Positions 1-9,328 of a DNA stretch of 34,979 nt are shown here, piece by piece (within the stretch, counting starts at the first letter, position 1; each line of letters opens with the position of its first letter). The translations under genes and the position numbers were made by a program. The notes beneath the pieces are model-generated. The model did not search any database, was not told where the DNA came from, and saw only the letters and a list, made by a program, of their open reading frames with translations. Location: NCBI GenBank assembly GCA_902558835.1, contig CACEFK010000008.1:1-34979 (forward strand). Direction: 5' to 3'. The stretch is from an uncultured Pelagibacteraceae bacterium. GTDB lineage: Bacteria > Pseudomonadota > Alphaproteobacteria > Pelagibacterales > Pelagibacteraceae.

Positions 1-78
1 CTAAGTGTATTTAAAGACTCTGAAGAAAAAAATATTCTTAAAAGATTAACATCATTTAGTTTATCAAGAAATTTTTAA
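1..78 (+). CDS. 3' end of an unidentified gene (partial)
   Basis: An open frame runs from the first base of the window to a TAA at 76-78 and encodes about 25 C-terminal residues ending in SLSRNF. The start lies outside the window. The segment is charged (Lys, Glu, Arg) and has no membrane-like stretch. It converges on pdxH, and the two stop codons overlap by four bases, a packing also seen at the rpoH/purA junction here. Too little is visible to name the product. It could also be a chance open frame, since only 25 codons are seen. Confidence 0.4.
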   Translation, partial: LSVFKDSEEKNILKRLTSFSLSRNF

Positions 79-701
79 GGACTTAATAAAGACTTTATCC
101 ACTTCCCAGAGTTATCTTTATTGTATTTTAATCTTTCGTGGATTCTGTTCTCACCATCTAGCCAAAATTCAATACTATCTGGAGATAAAATCCATCCAGA
201 CCAGTGACTTGGTCTTGGTACATCTGATTTGTTGCTATATTTTTTTTTGTAATCTTGTATAGATTTTAACAGTTGTTCTCGCGAATTTAATTCTTCACTT
301 TGCTTAGAAGCCCATGCTCCTATCCGGCTTTCATACGCTCTAGATGAATAATATTCATCTGCAACCTGATCAGAAACTAATGACACCTTTCCATTAATTC
401 TTATTTGTCTTAGGAGACTTTTCCAATGGAAACACATCGCAGCATATGGATTTTCTTTTAATTCATTTCCTTTTTGACTATTTAAATTTGTATAAAATAC
501 AAATCCATCCTTGTTGAAATCTTTAAGTAAAACCATTCTAACTGAAGGAATATTTTTTTTATTTGACGTGGCCAAAGCAACAGCGTTTGGATCATTTGGC
601 TCAGTTTTCTTTGCTTCCTCCATCCATTCATGAAATAATTGAATTGGATCATCTATATCAAGAAAGCAACTATTAAGACCTAAAGAGTTTTTTTGATTCA
701 T
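75..701 (-). CDS. pdxH: Pyridoxamine 5'-phosphate oxidase
   Basis: The product is a cytosolic FMN-dependent oxidase that converts pyridoxine or pyridoxamine 5'-phosphate to pyridoxal 5'-phosphate, the last step of vitamin B6 supply and salvage. At 208 residues it has the normal family length. The N-terminal half carries the split-barrel FMN-binding pattern (VALATSNKKNIPSVRMVLLK, then GFVFYTNLNSQKG). The C-terminal part has the PdxH-specific dimerisation region (SPDSIEFWLDGENRIHERLKY) and ends in the usual L-x-P. The ATG at 701 gives a full-length protein and leaves 33 bases to the divergent aroC, so the two genes probably share a short promoter region. I see nothing unusual in it. Confidence 0.95.
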   Translation of the reverse strand: MNQKNSLGLNSCFLDIDDPIQLFHEWMEEAKKTEPNDPNAVALATSNKKNIPSVRMVLLKDFNKDGFVFYTNLNSQKGNELKENPYAAMCFHWKSLLRQIRINGKVSLVSDQVADEYYSSRAYESRIGAWASKQSEELNSREQLLKSIQDYKKKYSNKSDVPRPSHWSGWILSPDSIEFWLDGENRIHERLKYNKDNSGKWIKSLLSP

Positions 702-734
702 AATTTAAACAAAATAATCTATATAATATAAATA

Positions 735-1817
735 ATGTCATTTAATACTTTTGGAAAGCTATTTCGTTTCACAACTTGGGGAGAGTCTCATGGGCCTGCA
801 ATTGGTTGTATTGTTGATGGTTGCCCTCCAAACATAAATCTTAAAGAGCAAGATATTCAAATAGAATTAGACAAAAGAAAACCAGGACAATCTAAATTTA
901 CAACTCAGCGAAAAGAGGATGACAAAGTTCAAATATTGTCAGGAGTATTTGAGGGAAAAACTACAGGAACACCCATTTCACTTATAATCTACAATAAAGA
1001 TATGAGATCCAAAGATTATAGTAATATTAAAGATAAGTTCAGGCCAGGTCATGCGGATTTTACTTATTTTAAAAAATATGGAATTAGAGACTATAGAGGT
1101 GGTGGTAGATCTTCTGCTAGAGAAACTGCAGCAAGAGTTGCAGCCGGTGCAATAGCAAAAGTTGTACTTCAAAAAAAATTAGGTAAAAAATTTAAAGTAA
1201 TTGGTGCAGTAACTCAGCTAGGAATTCTTGGATGTGATACAAATCAATGGAACGATAAAGTAATTTCAAAAAATCCATTTTTTTGTCCAGATAAATCAAT
1301 GATTAAATTATGGGAAAAATATTTGCTTGGTGTAAGAAAATCAGGATCCTCATGCGGAGCAGTGATTGAAATAAGAGCAAGAGGTATCCCAGTTGGTTTA
1401 GGTGCTCCAATTTATTCAAAATTGGATACCGACATAGCTTCAGGTCTAATGAGTATTAATGCAGTTAAAGGCGTAAATATTGGTGCAGGAATGAACTCAG
1501 CACAATTAAGTGGAGAACAAAATTCAGATGAAATTTCTTCAAAAGGAAATAAATTAAAATTCAATTCAAATAAAGCGGGTGGAATTCTTGGTGGAATTTC
1601 TACGGGCCAAGAAATTGTTGCATCTTTTGCTGTCAAACCAACATCTTCAATTTTAACTAGTAGAAAAACTATAAATAAATTTGGGAAAAATACTTCAATA
1701 TCTGTTAAAGGTAGACACGATCCTTGTGTAGGAATTAGAGCTGTACCAATTGGTGAAGCTATGATGAACTGTGTTTTGCTTGACCACTACTTAATGAATA
1801 AAGCCCAGTGTAGTTAG
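735..1817 (+). CDS. aroC: Chorismate synthase
   Basis: The product catalyses the last shikimate-pathway step, the FMN-dependent anti-1,4-elimination of phosphate from 5-enolpyruvylshikimate-3-phosphate to chorismate, the precursor of aromatic amino acids and folate. It has 360 residues, which is typical. The family signatures are clear: [17 protein letters not shown] near the N-terminus, the Arg-rich [19 protein letters not shown] segment around residues 120-140, and [18 protein letters not shown] near the C-terminus. The gene is divergent from pdxH and convergent with dxs, six bases away. A complete aroC means this organism makes its own aromatics, which argues against an obligate parasite. 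Confidence 0.97.
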   Translation: MSFNTFGKLFRFTTWGESHGPAIGCIVDGCPPNINLKEQDIQIELDKRKPGQSKFTTQRKEDDKVQILSGVFEGKTTGTPISLIIYNKDMRSKDYSNIKDKFRPGHADFTYFKKYGIRDYRGGGRSSARETAARVAAGAIAKVVLQKKLGKKFKVIGAVTQLGILGCDTNQWNDKVISKNPFFCPDKSMIKLWEKYLLGVRKSGSSCGAVIEIRARGIPVGLGAPIYSKLDTDIASGLMSINAVKGVNIGAGMNSAQLSGEQNSDEISSKGNKLKFNSNKAGGILGGISTGQEIVASFAVKPTSSILTSRKTINKFGKNTSISVKGRHDPCVGIRAVPIGEAMMNCVLLDHYLMNKAQCS

Positions 1818-1823
1818 CTTAAA

Positions 1824-3740
1824 TTAATTTTTTACGACTCTTATTGTATCTTTTTGAAACAAAATATCAGCAATTTTCTTAGAAATTTGAGAACTGTTTA
1901 ATCCAGCTTTATCATACATTTTTTTTGGATCATCTTGTTCAATAAATTCATCCGGTAAAGTCATTGATCTAAATTTTAAACCTTTGTCAAATACTCCTCT
2001 TTCGGCTAATAAATTTTTAACATGAGAACCGAAACCACCTATTGAACCCTCCTCAACAGTTATCATAAGCTCATGTTCCTTAGCAGATTTTAGTATAAGT
2101 TCTTCATCTAAAGGCTTAGCAAATCTGGCGTCTATTAAAGTTGTTGAAACTCCTTTTGCTTTTAATTCCTCTGCAGCTAACTTGCACTCTTCAAGTCGAG
2201 TACCGAGGTTCAAAATACAAACTTGTGTCCCTTGTTGAACAACTCTCCCTTTACCAATTTCAATTTTTTCGTCTATTGATGGGAGATCAACACCTACTCC
2301 AGTTCCTCTTGGATATCTAATTGCAGAAGGTCTATCATTTATATCTACCGAAGTATTAATCATTTTAACTAGTTCAGCTTCATCACTTGCTGCCATTACT
2401 ATAAAGTTAGGCAAAGTTGATAAGTAAGTTATATCAAATGAACCAGCATGTGTTGAGCCATCAGCACCAACTAATCCTGCTCTATCTATCGCGAATCTGA
2501 CTGGTAAACTTTGGATGGCAACATCGTGGACAACTTGATCATATGCTCTCTGTAAAAATGTAGAATAAATTGCAGCATATGGTTTGTATCCTTCGGTTGC
2601 TATACCGGCTGCAAAAGTTACAGCATGTTGTTCCGCTATTCCAACATCAAACATTCTATTTGGAAACTCCTTGCCAAAAATATCCATACCAGTCCCTCCT
2701 GGCATTGCTGCTGTTATTCCTACTATTTTGCTATCTTTTTTAGCATGTTTAACTAACGTGTTTGCAAATACTTTTGTATAAGCTGGAAGATTTGATTTGC
2801 TCTTTACTTGTTTGCCAGTCTCAACATTAAATTTTGACACTCCATGATAATGATCATTTGCTTTTTCAGCATAAGAATAACCTTTTCCTTTTTGAGTTTT
2901 GATATGAATCATTATAGGACCCTCATGTCTTGATTCTTTTGCATTTTTTAAAATTGGAACTAGGCTTGATAAATCATGACCATCTATAGGACCTGCATAA
3001 TAAAAACCAAGTGAACTAAACAATGTACCCCCGGTAACTGCTGAACGGAAAAAATCCTCTGCTTTTCCTGCTTTAGCACTAAATCTTTTTGAAAATGCAG
3101 ATGCAATTAATTTTAAGGTTTCTCGAAGACTAAAATATATTTTACCAGTAAATAATTTTGCCAAGTAAGTTCTCATTGCTCCAACTGGTTTTGCAATTGA
3201 CATGTCGTTATCATTTAAAATAACAATCATTTTTGTCTTAGATGCTCCAGCATTATTCATGGCTTCATAAGCCATACCTGCGCTAATTGCTCCATCTCCT
3301 ATAACAGCTATTACATTAGAAGACTTATTTTCTAATTTATTTGCCTCTGCAATTCCTAATGCAGATGAAATAGATGTTGAACTATGTGCTGCTCCAAATG
3401 GGTCATACTCACTTTCAGATCTTTTTGTAAAACCTGATAAACCATCGCCCTGTCGTAAAGTTCTAATTTTATCTTTTCTTCCAGTTAAAATTTTATGTGG
3501 GTAAGATTGATGGCCAACATCCCATATTAATTTATCATTTGGGGTATCAAAAACATAATGAAGTGCAACTGTCAATTCAACAACTCCCAAACCAGCACCA
3601 AGGTGACCTCCTGTTTCTGAAACAGCACTTATCATTTCCTCCCTCACCTCATCTGCTACTTTTTGTAAATTATTTTCAGAAACTTTTCTTAAATCAGATG
3701 GAAAATTGATATTATTTAAAAATTGATAATTTTTTTTCAT
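1824..3740 (-). CDS. dxs: 1-deoxy-D-xylulose-5-phosphate synthase
   Basis: This thiamine-diphosphate enzyme condenses pyruvate and glyceraldehyde 3-phosphate to DXP. It is the entry point of the MEP isoprenoid pathway and also feeds thiamine and B6 synthesis. It has 638 residues, the normal length. Visible signatures are [16 protein letters not shown] in the N-terminal domain, the thiamine-diphosphate motif starting GDGAISAGM, the catalytic-Glu segment [13 protein letters not shown], and [18 protein letters not shown] of the transketolase-like middle domain. Its ATG overlaps the 3' end of ispA by four bases, so it is the last gene of a coupled xseB-ispA-dxs set, a classical bacterial arrangement. 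Confidence 0.97.
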   Translation of the reverse strand: MKKNYQFLNNINFPSDLRKVSENNLQKVADEVREEMISAVSETGGHLGAGLGVVELTVALHYVFDTPNDKLIWDVGHQSYPHKILTGRKDKIRTLRQGDGLSGFTKRSESEYDPFGAAHSSTSISSALGIAEANKLENKSSNVIAVIGDGAISAGMAYEAMNNAGASKTKMIVILNDNDMSIAKPVGAMRTYLAKLFTGKIYFSLRETLKLIASAFSKRFSAKAGKAEDFFRSAVTGGTLFSSLGFYYAGPIDGHDLSSLVPILKNAKESRHEGPIMIHIKTQKGKGYSYAEKANDHYHGVSKFNVETGKQVKSKSNLPAYTKVFANTLVKHAKKDSKIVGITAAMPGGTGMDIFGKEFPNRMFDVGIAEQHAVTFAAGIATEGYKPYAAIYSTFLQRAYDQVVHDVAIQSLPVRFAIDRAGLVGADGSTHAGSFDITYLSTLPNFIVMAASDEAELVKMINTSVDINDRPSAIRYPRGTGVGVDLPSIDEKIEIGKGRVVQQGTQVCILNLGTRLEECKLAAEELKAKGVSTTLIDARFAKPLDEELILKSAKEHELMITVEEGSIGGFGSHVKNLLAERGVFDKGLKFRSMTLPDEFIEQDDPKKMYDKAGLNSSQISKKIADILFQKDTIRVVKN

Positions 3741-4609
3741 TTTTTTCTATTCAGTATATAGCCTAATGTTTCATTTATTTTTTCAGATCTTGAACCATAT
3801 TTTCTTAAATTCTTATTAATATCTTTTATTATCTTATCACAATACTTAAGCGAGTCATCATAGCCTATTAAATTTATAAGTGTTGCCTTGCCTTTTTTTT
3901 GATCTTTTCCTGTTTTTTTCCCAGCTTCCTTAGAATTACTTTTCAGATCAATTAAATCATCAGCTATTTGGAATAATAAACCAATTTTTGATCCAATATT
4001 CTCAAAAAATTTAATTTCTTGGATTGTTTTTTTCTTAATTATTGCTGGAGCTGCACAACAAAAACTAAATAACATTCCAGTTTTTTTTATTTCCATTTCT
4101 AATATTTTATTCCTTGATATTTTCTTTCTCTCATAACTTAAATCTAAATATTGCCCACCAGCTATTCCTAGATGTCCTGAACATTCTGATAATTTTTTGA
4201 TTAGGTTGATCTTTATCTTTTCATTTAATTTCAATTTAGGACTTGATAAAATTTCAAAAGCTAAAGTCAGTAATGAATTTCCTGCCAGAACTGCAGTAGA
4301 CTCACCAAATTTAATGTGAGCTGAAGGTTTTCCTCTTCTTATATCATCATCATCCATGCAGGGTAGATCATCATGAATAAGAGAATAAGCATGAATACAT
4401 TCAACAGCCGACCCAACTATTATCAATGTTTTATAATCTATTGAAAATAATGACCCTAAGTCCATTAAGATTTTAGATCTTATTTTTTTTCCACCTGGAA
4501 ACAAACCATACTTCATGGGTGACTTTAGCTGAGAATATTTCTGTGAATTAATATATTTTTTAAGGAAAATATTTGTATCCTTAGCTATTTTATTAAGCTG
4601 TTTTTTCAT
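3737..4609 (-). CDS. ispA: Farnesyl/geranyl diphosphate synthase (short-chain polyprenyl synthase)
   Basis: The product is a short-chain trans-isoprenyl diphosphate synthase that adds isopentenyl diphosphate to allylic primers, giving C15 farnesyl diphosphate for quinones and the undecaprenyl carrier. It has 290 residues. The first Asp-rich motif has the bacterial FPP-synthase form, [14 protein letters not shown], with two extra residues between the Asp pairs. The second is QIADDLIDL. The gene overlaps xseB by 17 bases at its 5' end and dxs by four bases at its 3' end, so translation is probably coupled. Exact chain length (C15 or C20) cannot be fixed from motifs alone. The four-residue spacing in the first motif favours C15. 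Confidence 0.92.
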   Translation of the reverse strand: MKKQLNKIAKDTNIFLKKYINSQKYSQLKSPMKYGLFPGGKKIRSKILMDLGSLFSIDYKTLIIVGSAVECIHAYSLIHDDLPCMDDDDIRRGKPSAHIKFGESTAVLAGNSLLTLAFEILSSPKLKLNEKIKINLIKKLSECSGHLGIAGGQYLDLSYERKKISRNKILEMEIKKTGMLFSFCCAAPAIIKKKTIQEIKFFENIGSKIGLLFQIADDLIDLKSNSKEAGKKTGKDQKKGKATLINLIGYDDSLKYCDKIIKDINKNLRKYGSRSEKINETLGYILNRKK

Positions 4610-4841
4610 TTTTTTTAGTTATCTCTTTAATCTTTTTATTTGTCTCTTCTCCAATAGATTTAAAATTTTTATGAAATTTCTTTTCAATAATATTATTTAA
4701 TTTTAGAAGTTCTTGATAACTATCAACTGAATTGTTTAAATCATTTTCCTTTTCTAGAGACTCTATAATCTTATTTGCTTTTTCTGTAAGCTCCTCAACT
4801 GAATACTGATCATAATCAAGTGGTAATATTTTATCTTTCAT
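4593..4841 (-). CDS. xseB: Exodeoxyribonuclease VII small subunit
   Basis: The product is the small helical subunit of exonuclease VII, a bidirectional single-strand DNase. It binds the XseA catalytic subunit, whose gene is not in this window. It has 82 residues, the usual size. The pattern YSVEELTEKANKIIESLEKEN, followed by a second amphipathic helix beginning SVDSYQELLKL, matches the two-helix coiled hairpin of the family, although the sequence is divergent and Lys-rich. Position is strong support: xseB directly before ispA and dxs is a widely conserved order. It is divergent from the Sua5 gene, with only 20 bases between the two starts. Confidence 0.8.
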   Translation of the reverse strand: MKDKILPLDYDQYSVEELTEKANKIIESLEKENDLNNSVDSYQELLKLNNIIEKKFHKNFKSIGEETNKKIKEITKKNEKTA

Positions 4842-4861
4842 ATAATAATAATTATTAATAC

Positions 4862-5794
4862 ATGAAATCTATTCAATCAAATATCAAAAAAGCAAAAAAA
4901 TATTTAGATAATAATCATTGTGTTGCGGTTCCAACAGAAACCGTTTATGGATTGGCTGCAAATGCTTATTCGAATAGTGCAGTTAAGAAAATATTTAGTC
5001 TTAAAAAAAGACCATTAAACAATCCTCTAATTGTCCATTATTACGATATTCGAAGACTTAAAGCAGACTGTGATATAAATGATAATTTAGTTAAACTTTA
5101 CAAAAAATTTTCTCCAGGTCCGATAACTTATGTTTTGAAATTAAAAAATAACTCAAAAATATCAAAATTTGTTACTAATAATAATAAAAGTATTGCGGTA
5201 CGTTTTCCTAAACATAAATTGTTAAGAAATTTATTAAAAAATTTAGATTATCCGGTAGCGGCACCTAGTGCAAATATATCCTCAAGATTAAGTTCAGTTA
5301 AACCATCTGATGTAAAAGAAGAATTTGGTTCAAAAGTAAAATATATTTTAAATGGAGGAAAAAGTAAAATTGGAGTTGAGTCCACAATACTAAATCTTTT
5401 AGAAAAGCCCTCACTTTTAAGATATGGAGGCCTAGATACTAAAAAAATTGAAAATGTTTTAAAAAAAAAATTATTAATTAATGCAAATTCAAAAAAAAAA
5501 TTATCACCTGGTTTATTTCCGTTACATTACTCACCTGGGATACCTTTGAGAGTCAATGTTAAAAAACCAAAAAAAGATGAGGCTTATTTATTAATAAAAA
5601 AAAGAAAATCAAAATTAAAAAACTATTATTATTTGTCCAAAGTGAAAAATATAGATGAAGCTGCAAAGAATTTATATTCAACTTTAAGAAAAATTAAAAA
5701 CGATGGTTTTAAAAAGATTGCAGTAGAAACGATACCAAACAAAGGTCTTGGCAAAACAATTAACGATAGATTAAAGAGAGCCTCTAAATATTAA
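4862..5794 (+). CDS. L-threonylcarbamoyladenylate synthase (Sua5/YwlC type)
   Basis: The product makes threonylcarbamoyl-AMP from threonine, bicarbonate and ATP, the first step of t6A37 modification of ANN-decoding tRNAs. It has 310 residues, the long Sua5 form rather than the short TsaC form. Residues 1 to about 200 are the YrdC domain: PTETVYGLAANA, KKRPLNNPLIVH, and the APSANIS segment, where the KxR and SxN residues bind substrate. The remaining part is the C-terminal Sua5 domain, starting after the SPGLFPLHYSPG linker that closes the active site. The stop codon shares one base with the ATG of the next gene (TAATG), so translation is likely coupled to the ABC exporter genes. Confidence 0.93.
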   Translation: MKSIQSNIKKAKKYLDNNHCVAVPTETVYGLAANAYSNSAVKKIFSLKKRPLNNPLIVHYYDIRRLKADCDINDNLVKLYKKFSPGPITYVLKLKNNSKISKFVTNNNKSIAVRFPKHKLLRNLLKNLDYPVAAPSANISSRLSSVKPSDVKEEFGSKVKYILNGGKSKIGVESTILNLLEKPSLLRYGGLDTKKIENVLKKKLLINANSKKKLSPGLFPLHYSPGIPLRVNVKKPKKDEAYLLIKKRKSKLKNYYYLSKVKNIDEAAKNLYSTLRKIKNDGFKKIAVETIPNKGLGKTINDRLKRASKY

Positions 5795-6516
5795 TGACAA
5801 ATTCTATTGAAGTAATCAATCTATCAAAAAAATATAAAGATAAAGAAGCGGTGGCTAATATAAATTTTAAAATTAATGAAAATGAAATGGTTGGTTTATT
5901 GGGACCTAATGGATGTGGAAAAACTACAACTATTGGAATGATTTTAGGATTATTAAAACCAAGTAGCGGTAAGGTTTTAATCAACGGTGAGAATATTGAA
6001 AAAAATAAAATCTCGCTTCTCCATAAAATGAATTTTATTTCACCATATATTGAATTACCTAAAAAACTTAAAGTTAAACAAAACTTAATTGTTTATGGAA
6101 AATTATATAACATTCAAAATTTAAATGATCGAATAGATCACCTTGCAAATAAACTTAGATTAAAAGACCTTTTAAACAAAATTACTGGGGAACTTTCTTC
6201 TGGGCAAAAAAACAGGGTAAGTCTTGCTAAAGCTTTAATAAATGATCCAACGGTACTTTTGTTGGATGAACCCACTGCTTCACTAGACCCTGAAACTGGT
6301 GATTTTGTAAGATCGTTTTTAGAAGATTACAAAAAGGAAAAAAAAATATCAGTTTTGCTTGCCTCACACAATATGGAAGAAGTAAAAAGATTATGTAGTT
6401 CTATTTTAATGATGAAAGATGGTTTAATAGTGGATAGAGGAACTCCTGAAGAGTTAATAACAAAATACGGAAGAAGAAACTTAGAGGAAGTATTTTTAGA
6501 AATTGCGAGAAAATAA
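5794..6516 (+). CDS. ABC-2 type exporter, ATP-binding protein
   Basis: The product is the cytosolic ATPase subunit of an ABC exporter. It has 240 residues. Walker A is GPNGCGKTT at about residues 37-45, the ABC signature is LSSGQKNRVSLAKAL, Walker B is VLLLDEPTASLDP, and the switch His lies in LLASHNMEEV. The sequence is of the DrrA/NodI/CcmA-like class that pairs with single-gene ABC-2 permeases, and the permease gene follows after two bases. The substrate cannot be inferred: related pairs export drugs, polysaccharide or lipid. Because the start overlaps the Sua5 stop, the three genes form one transcription unit. Confidence 0.9.
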   Translation: MTNSIEVINLSKKYKDKEAVANINFKINENEMVGLLGPNGCGKTTTIGMILGLLKPSSGKVLINGENIEKNKISLLHKMNFISPYIELPKKLKVKQNLIVYGKLYNIQNLNDRIDHLANKLRLKDLLNKITGELSSGQKNRVSLAKALINDPTVLLLDEPTASLDPETGDFVRSFLEDYKKEKKISVLLASHNMEEVKRLCSSILMMKDGLIVDRGTPEELITKYGRRNLEEVFLEIARK

Positions 6517-6518
6517 AA

Positions 6519-7310
6519 ATGAATTTAATCAGAATTTATGGTCTTTTTTTAAGACACTTTTATTTAATAACTAGATCATTTCCAAGAATATTAGATTTAA
6601 TTTATTGGCCTTCAATTCAAATTACCCTTTGGGGATTTATTTCTAATTTTTTTGCAGCTCATAGCTCTTATTACAGTGGTGCAGTAGGAGTTATTCTTTC
6701 ATGTGCAATTCTTTATGATTTTTTATTTAGAACCAGTATTGGCTTTAATATGTTATTTTTGGAGGAAATTTGGAGCAGAAATTTTACAAACTTATTTATT
6801 GCACCAATGAAAATTAGCGAAATAATTGTCTCTCTAGTTTTTACCGCTTTAATAAGAGCATTAATTGGTTTAATCCCAGCTATACTATTAACTTCTCCAT
6901 TGTTTGGTATATCTTTGCTAAAACTTGGTCTTCCTTTAGCATTTCTTTTCTTGAGTCTGTATTTATTCGGAATAACACTTGGTTTATTTGTTTCAGCAGG
7001 ATTGTTAAGATTTGGACCATCTTTTGAGAATATTGCATGGTCTACCATGTTTTTATTAGCACCTTTCGGCTGTATTTACTATCCAGTTGAAACACTGCCA
7101 GAAATCTTCCAATCAATCGCTTTCGCACTTCCATTAGTTTATATTTTTGAAGAGACTAGAAATATCTTGGTCAATGGAATGGTAAATTATGAAAATATCA
7201 TTAATGCAGTCTATCTGAATGTGTTTTATTTAATTTTGTCTATATTTGTATTTTATTACTCTTTCGACAAAGCAAGAGATAAAGGAACTTTAATAAATAT
7301 AGGTGAATAA
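6519..7310 (+). CDS. ABC-2 type exporter, permease protein
   Basis: The product is the integral inner-membrane partner of the ATPase encoded just upstream. Its 263 residues show about six hydrophobic segments: ITLWGFISNFF, VGVILSCAILYDFLF, IIVSLVFTALIRALIGLIPAIL, LAFLFLSLYLFGITLGLFVSAG, MFLLAPFGCIYYPVETLPE, and the C-terminal YLNVFYLILSIFVFYYSF. The pattern PFGCIYYPVETLPEIFQSIAFALPLVYIFEETR is the conserved ABC-2 permease region before the last helix (compare NodJ and DrrB). The substrate is unknown. The stop codon is two bases from the 3' end of a tRNA gene on the opposite strand. Confidence 0.9.
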   Translation: MNLIRIYGLFLRHFYLITRSFPRILDLIYWPSIQITLWGFISNFFAAHSSYYSGAVGVILSCAILYDFLFRTSIGFNMLFLEEIWSRNFTNLFIAPMKISEIIVSLVFTALIRALIGLIPAILLTSPLFGISLLKLGLPLAFLFLSLYLFGITLGLFVSAGLLRFGPSFENIAWSTMFLLAPFGCIYYPVETLPEIFQSIAFALPLVYIFEETRNILVNGMVNYENIINAVYLNVFYLILSIFVFYYSFDKARDKGTLINIGE

Positions 7311-7312
7311 AC

Positions 7313-7389
7313 TGGTGCGCCTGCTAGGAGTCGAACCCAGAACCTCCTGATCCGAAGTCAGGCGCTCTATCCAGTTGAGCTACAAGCGC
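7313..7389 (-). tRNA. tRNA-Arg (anticodon TCG)
   Basis: On the minus strand the sequence folds as a 77-base tRNA. The acceptor stem GCGCTTG pairs with CAGGCGC (one G-U). The D-arm contains AGCTCAACTGGATAGAGC. The anticodon stem CCTGA/TCAGG encloses the loop CTTCGGA, giving anticodon TCG (complement at 7353-7355), which reads CGA and, depending on U34 modification, other CGN arginine codons. The T-arm has GGTTCGACTCC, and the 3' CCA is encoded (7313-7315). It lies antisense between two plus-strand genes, the ABC permease and rluD. Confidence 0.96.
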
Positions 7390-7412
7390 ATATAGTATTA
7401 ATATTATATTTT

Positions 7413-8393
7413 ATGGAAAAAAACATTAATTTTATAGTCAAAGAGGATGAGAAGAATTTAAGGGTTGATGTTTTAATTAACAAAAGAGAGGAATTAATAA
7501 GCAGAACTAGAATTAAAAATTTAATTTTAAAAGAAAAGTTAACACTAAATAACGAAATAATTAAAAGTCCCTCAAAAAAAGTCTCAATAGGTGATAATAT
7601 AAATCTTAAGATTCCAGAACCTGAAATAGCATCACTTAAACCTTACGAATTTAAATTAGAAATAATATACGAAGATGATGATCTATTAGTAATTAATAAA
7701 CCTGCTGGAATAATCATGCATCCAGGAGCTGGAAATTATGATAAAACAATTGTTAATGCATTGATGCATTATGATAAGGGTTCTTTGTCAAATATAGGTG
7801 ACGAGTTAAGACCTGGTATTGTTCATAGAATTGATAAAAACACATCTGGTTTAGTTGTAATTGCAAAAAACAATGAAACTCATGAAAATTTATCAAAACA
7901 ATTTAGTGATCATACAATTATAAGAGAGTACCAACTTTTAATATGGGGAAAATTAAGACCCTCCTCAGGAAGGATTGAAACATTTATAACTCGTAGTTCA
8001 AAAAATAGACAATTAATGGAAGTTAGTAGTTCTAAAGGTAAGAAAGCTATAACAAACTATAAAACACTTGAAATTTTTGAAAATCAAAAAACACCAACTT
8101 TAAGTTTAGTTGAATGTAAATTAGAAACAGGAAGAACACATCAGATAAGAGTTCATATGAACTTTAAAGGTAATAGTCTAGTTGGAGATGACAAATATAA
8201 AAAAAAATATAAAAAATTAAAAAATATTGATTTTGATATCCAAAATTCAATTACTAAATTAAATAGACAATTCCTGCATGCAAAAACTTTAGGATTTATA
8301 CATCCACGTACTAAGAAAGAGATGATTTTTTCCTCACTTTTGCCACAGGATCTAAATAATATTCTTAAAATGCTTAGAAACACTGAAGAATAA
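7413..8393 (+). CDS. rluD: 23S rRNA pseudouridine synthase (RluA/RluD family)
   Basis: The product isomerises uridine to pseudouridine in 23S rRNA; in Escherichia coli RluD modifies positions 1911/1915/1917 of helix 69. It has 326 residues. The N-terminal 70 or so residues form an S4 RNA-binding domain (RVDVLINKREELISRTRIKNLI). The catalytic domain has INKPAGIIMHPG and HRIDKNTSGLVVIAKN with the catalytic Asp at about residue 141, then ETGRTHQIRVHM. The S4 domain and length fit RluD better than RluA, and RluC remains possible. It lies just upstream of rpoH, an adjacency I recall from other alphaproteobacteria. Confidence 0.88.
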   Translation: MEKNINFIVKEDEKNLRVDVLINKREELISRTRIKNLILKEKLTLNNEIIKSPSKKVSIGDNINLKIPEPEIASLKPYEFKLEIIYEDDDLLVINKPAGIIMHPGAGNYDKTIVNALMHYDKGSLSNIGDELRPGIVHRIDKNTSGLVVIAKNNETHENLSKQFSDHTIIREYQLLIWGKLRPSSGRIETFITRSSKNRQLMEVSSSKGKKAITNYKTLEIFENQKTPTLSLVECKLETGRTHQIRVHMNFKGNSLVGDDKYKKKYKKLKNIDFDIQNSITKLNRQFLHAKTLGFIHPRTKKEMIFSSLLPQDLNNILKMLRNTEE

Positions 8394-8409
8394 ATTATTG
8401 AAAATTAGG

Positions 8410-8415
8410 TATAAT
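8410..8415 (+). promoter_or_regulatory. Possible -10 box of rpoH
   Basis: An exact TATAAT lies 19 bases before the rpoH ATG. No good -35 hexamer stands 16-18 bases upstream, and a TTGAAA at 8398 is too close. In such A+T-rich DNA a lone -10 match is weak evidence. It would allow rpoH to be transcribed apart from rluD with a leader of only about a dozen bases. Confidence 0.3.
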
Positions 8416-8434
8416 TAATTAAATAAACACTGCT

Positions 8435-9328
8435 ATGAGCACAACGATGACTAACAATTTGCCAACCCTTTCTAATGAAGGTGGACTATCTGCATATTTA
8501 GAGCAGATTAAAAAATTTCCGATGTTAGCTGCAGAAGAGGAATATATGCTAGCAAAAAATTGGAAAACGACTGGTAATATTAAAGCTGCAGAAAAACTAG
8601 TCACTAGTCACTTAAGATTAGTTGCAAAGATTGCTATGGGATACAAAGGATATGGTTTGCCTATTAATGAAATGATTTCAGAGGGAAATGTAGGTCTTAT
8701 GCAAGCTGTTAAGAAATTTGAACCTGAAAAAGGTTTTAGATTGGCGACTTATGCAATGTGGTGGATTAAGGCTTCTATCCAAGAATATATTTTAAGATCT
8801 TGGAGTCTCGTCAAAATTGGAACTACTACTGCTCAAAAAAAATTATTTTTTAATTTAAAGAAAATTAAAAATCAAATTTCTCCAGAAACTGAAGGAGACT
8901 TAAGAGATGAGCACGTTGATCATATAGCTAATAAGCTCGATGTAAGTAAAGAAGAAGTCGTTTCTATGAATAGAAGACTTTCTGGAAAGGAGTTCTCACT
9001 AAATGCTCAAGTTGGGGAAGATGGCGATGAATGGCAAGACTGGTTGGTTGATAAAGAACTTGATCATGATTTAAAATTTGCTCACCACGAGGAAATGGAA
9101 CAAAGAAAAGATTTATTAAAAGACTCTATTAAAGTTCTTAACGATAGAGAAAGAGAAATTTTATACTCAAGAAGACTAAATGATGATCCAACTACTCTAG
9201 AAGATTTAAGTAAAAAATATAAAATTAGCAGAGAAAGAGTTAGACAAATAGAAAATAAAGCATTTGAAAAACTCCAAAAGCACATGCTTCTATTAGCTAA
9301 ATCAAAAAATCTTTTACCCGCAAACTAA
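8435..9328 (+). CDS. rpoH: RNA polymerase heat-shock sigma factor (sigma-32)
   Basis: The product directs RNA polymerase to heat-shock promoters. It has 297 residues, the length of sigma-32. Region 2 is obvious ([38 protein letters not shown]). The RpoH-box pattern [10 protein letters not shown] at about residues 134-143 distinguishes RpoH from housekeeping sigma. Region 4 has [12 protein letters not shown] and the helix-turn-helix [21 protein letters not shown]11 genomes are known to keep very few sigma factors, so this is probably a major global regulator. FtsH, which degrades RpoH in E. coli, is encoded nearby at 13821-15725. The stop codon overlaps that of convergent purA by four bases. 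Confidence 0.95.
   Translation: MSTTMTNNLPTLSNEGGLSAYLEQIKKFPMLAAEEEYMLAKNWKTTGNIKAAEKLVTSHLRLVAKIAMGYKGYGLPINEMISEGNVGLMQAVKKFEPEKGFRLATYAMWWIKASIQEYILRSWSLVKIGTTTAQKKLFFNLKKIKNQISPETEGDLRDEHVDHIANKLDVSKEEVVSMNRRLSGKEFSLNAQVGEDGDEWQDWLVDKELDHDLKFAHHEEMEQRKDLLKDSIKVLNDREREILYSRRLNDDPTTLEDLSKKYKISRERVRQIENKAFEKLQKHMLLLAKSKNLLPAN

Noticed and set aside
7390..7445. A promoter for the minus-strand tRNA-Arg (TTGACT and TATAAT complements at 7437-7442 and 7403-7408)
   Set aside because: The spacer would be 28 bases, far from the 16-18 needed, and the -10 alone is not meaningful in this A+T-rich DNA.
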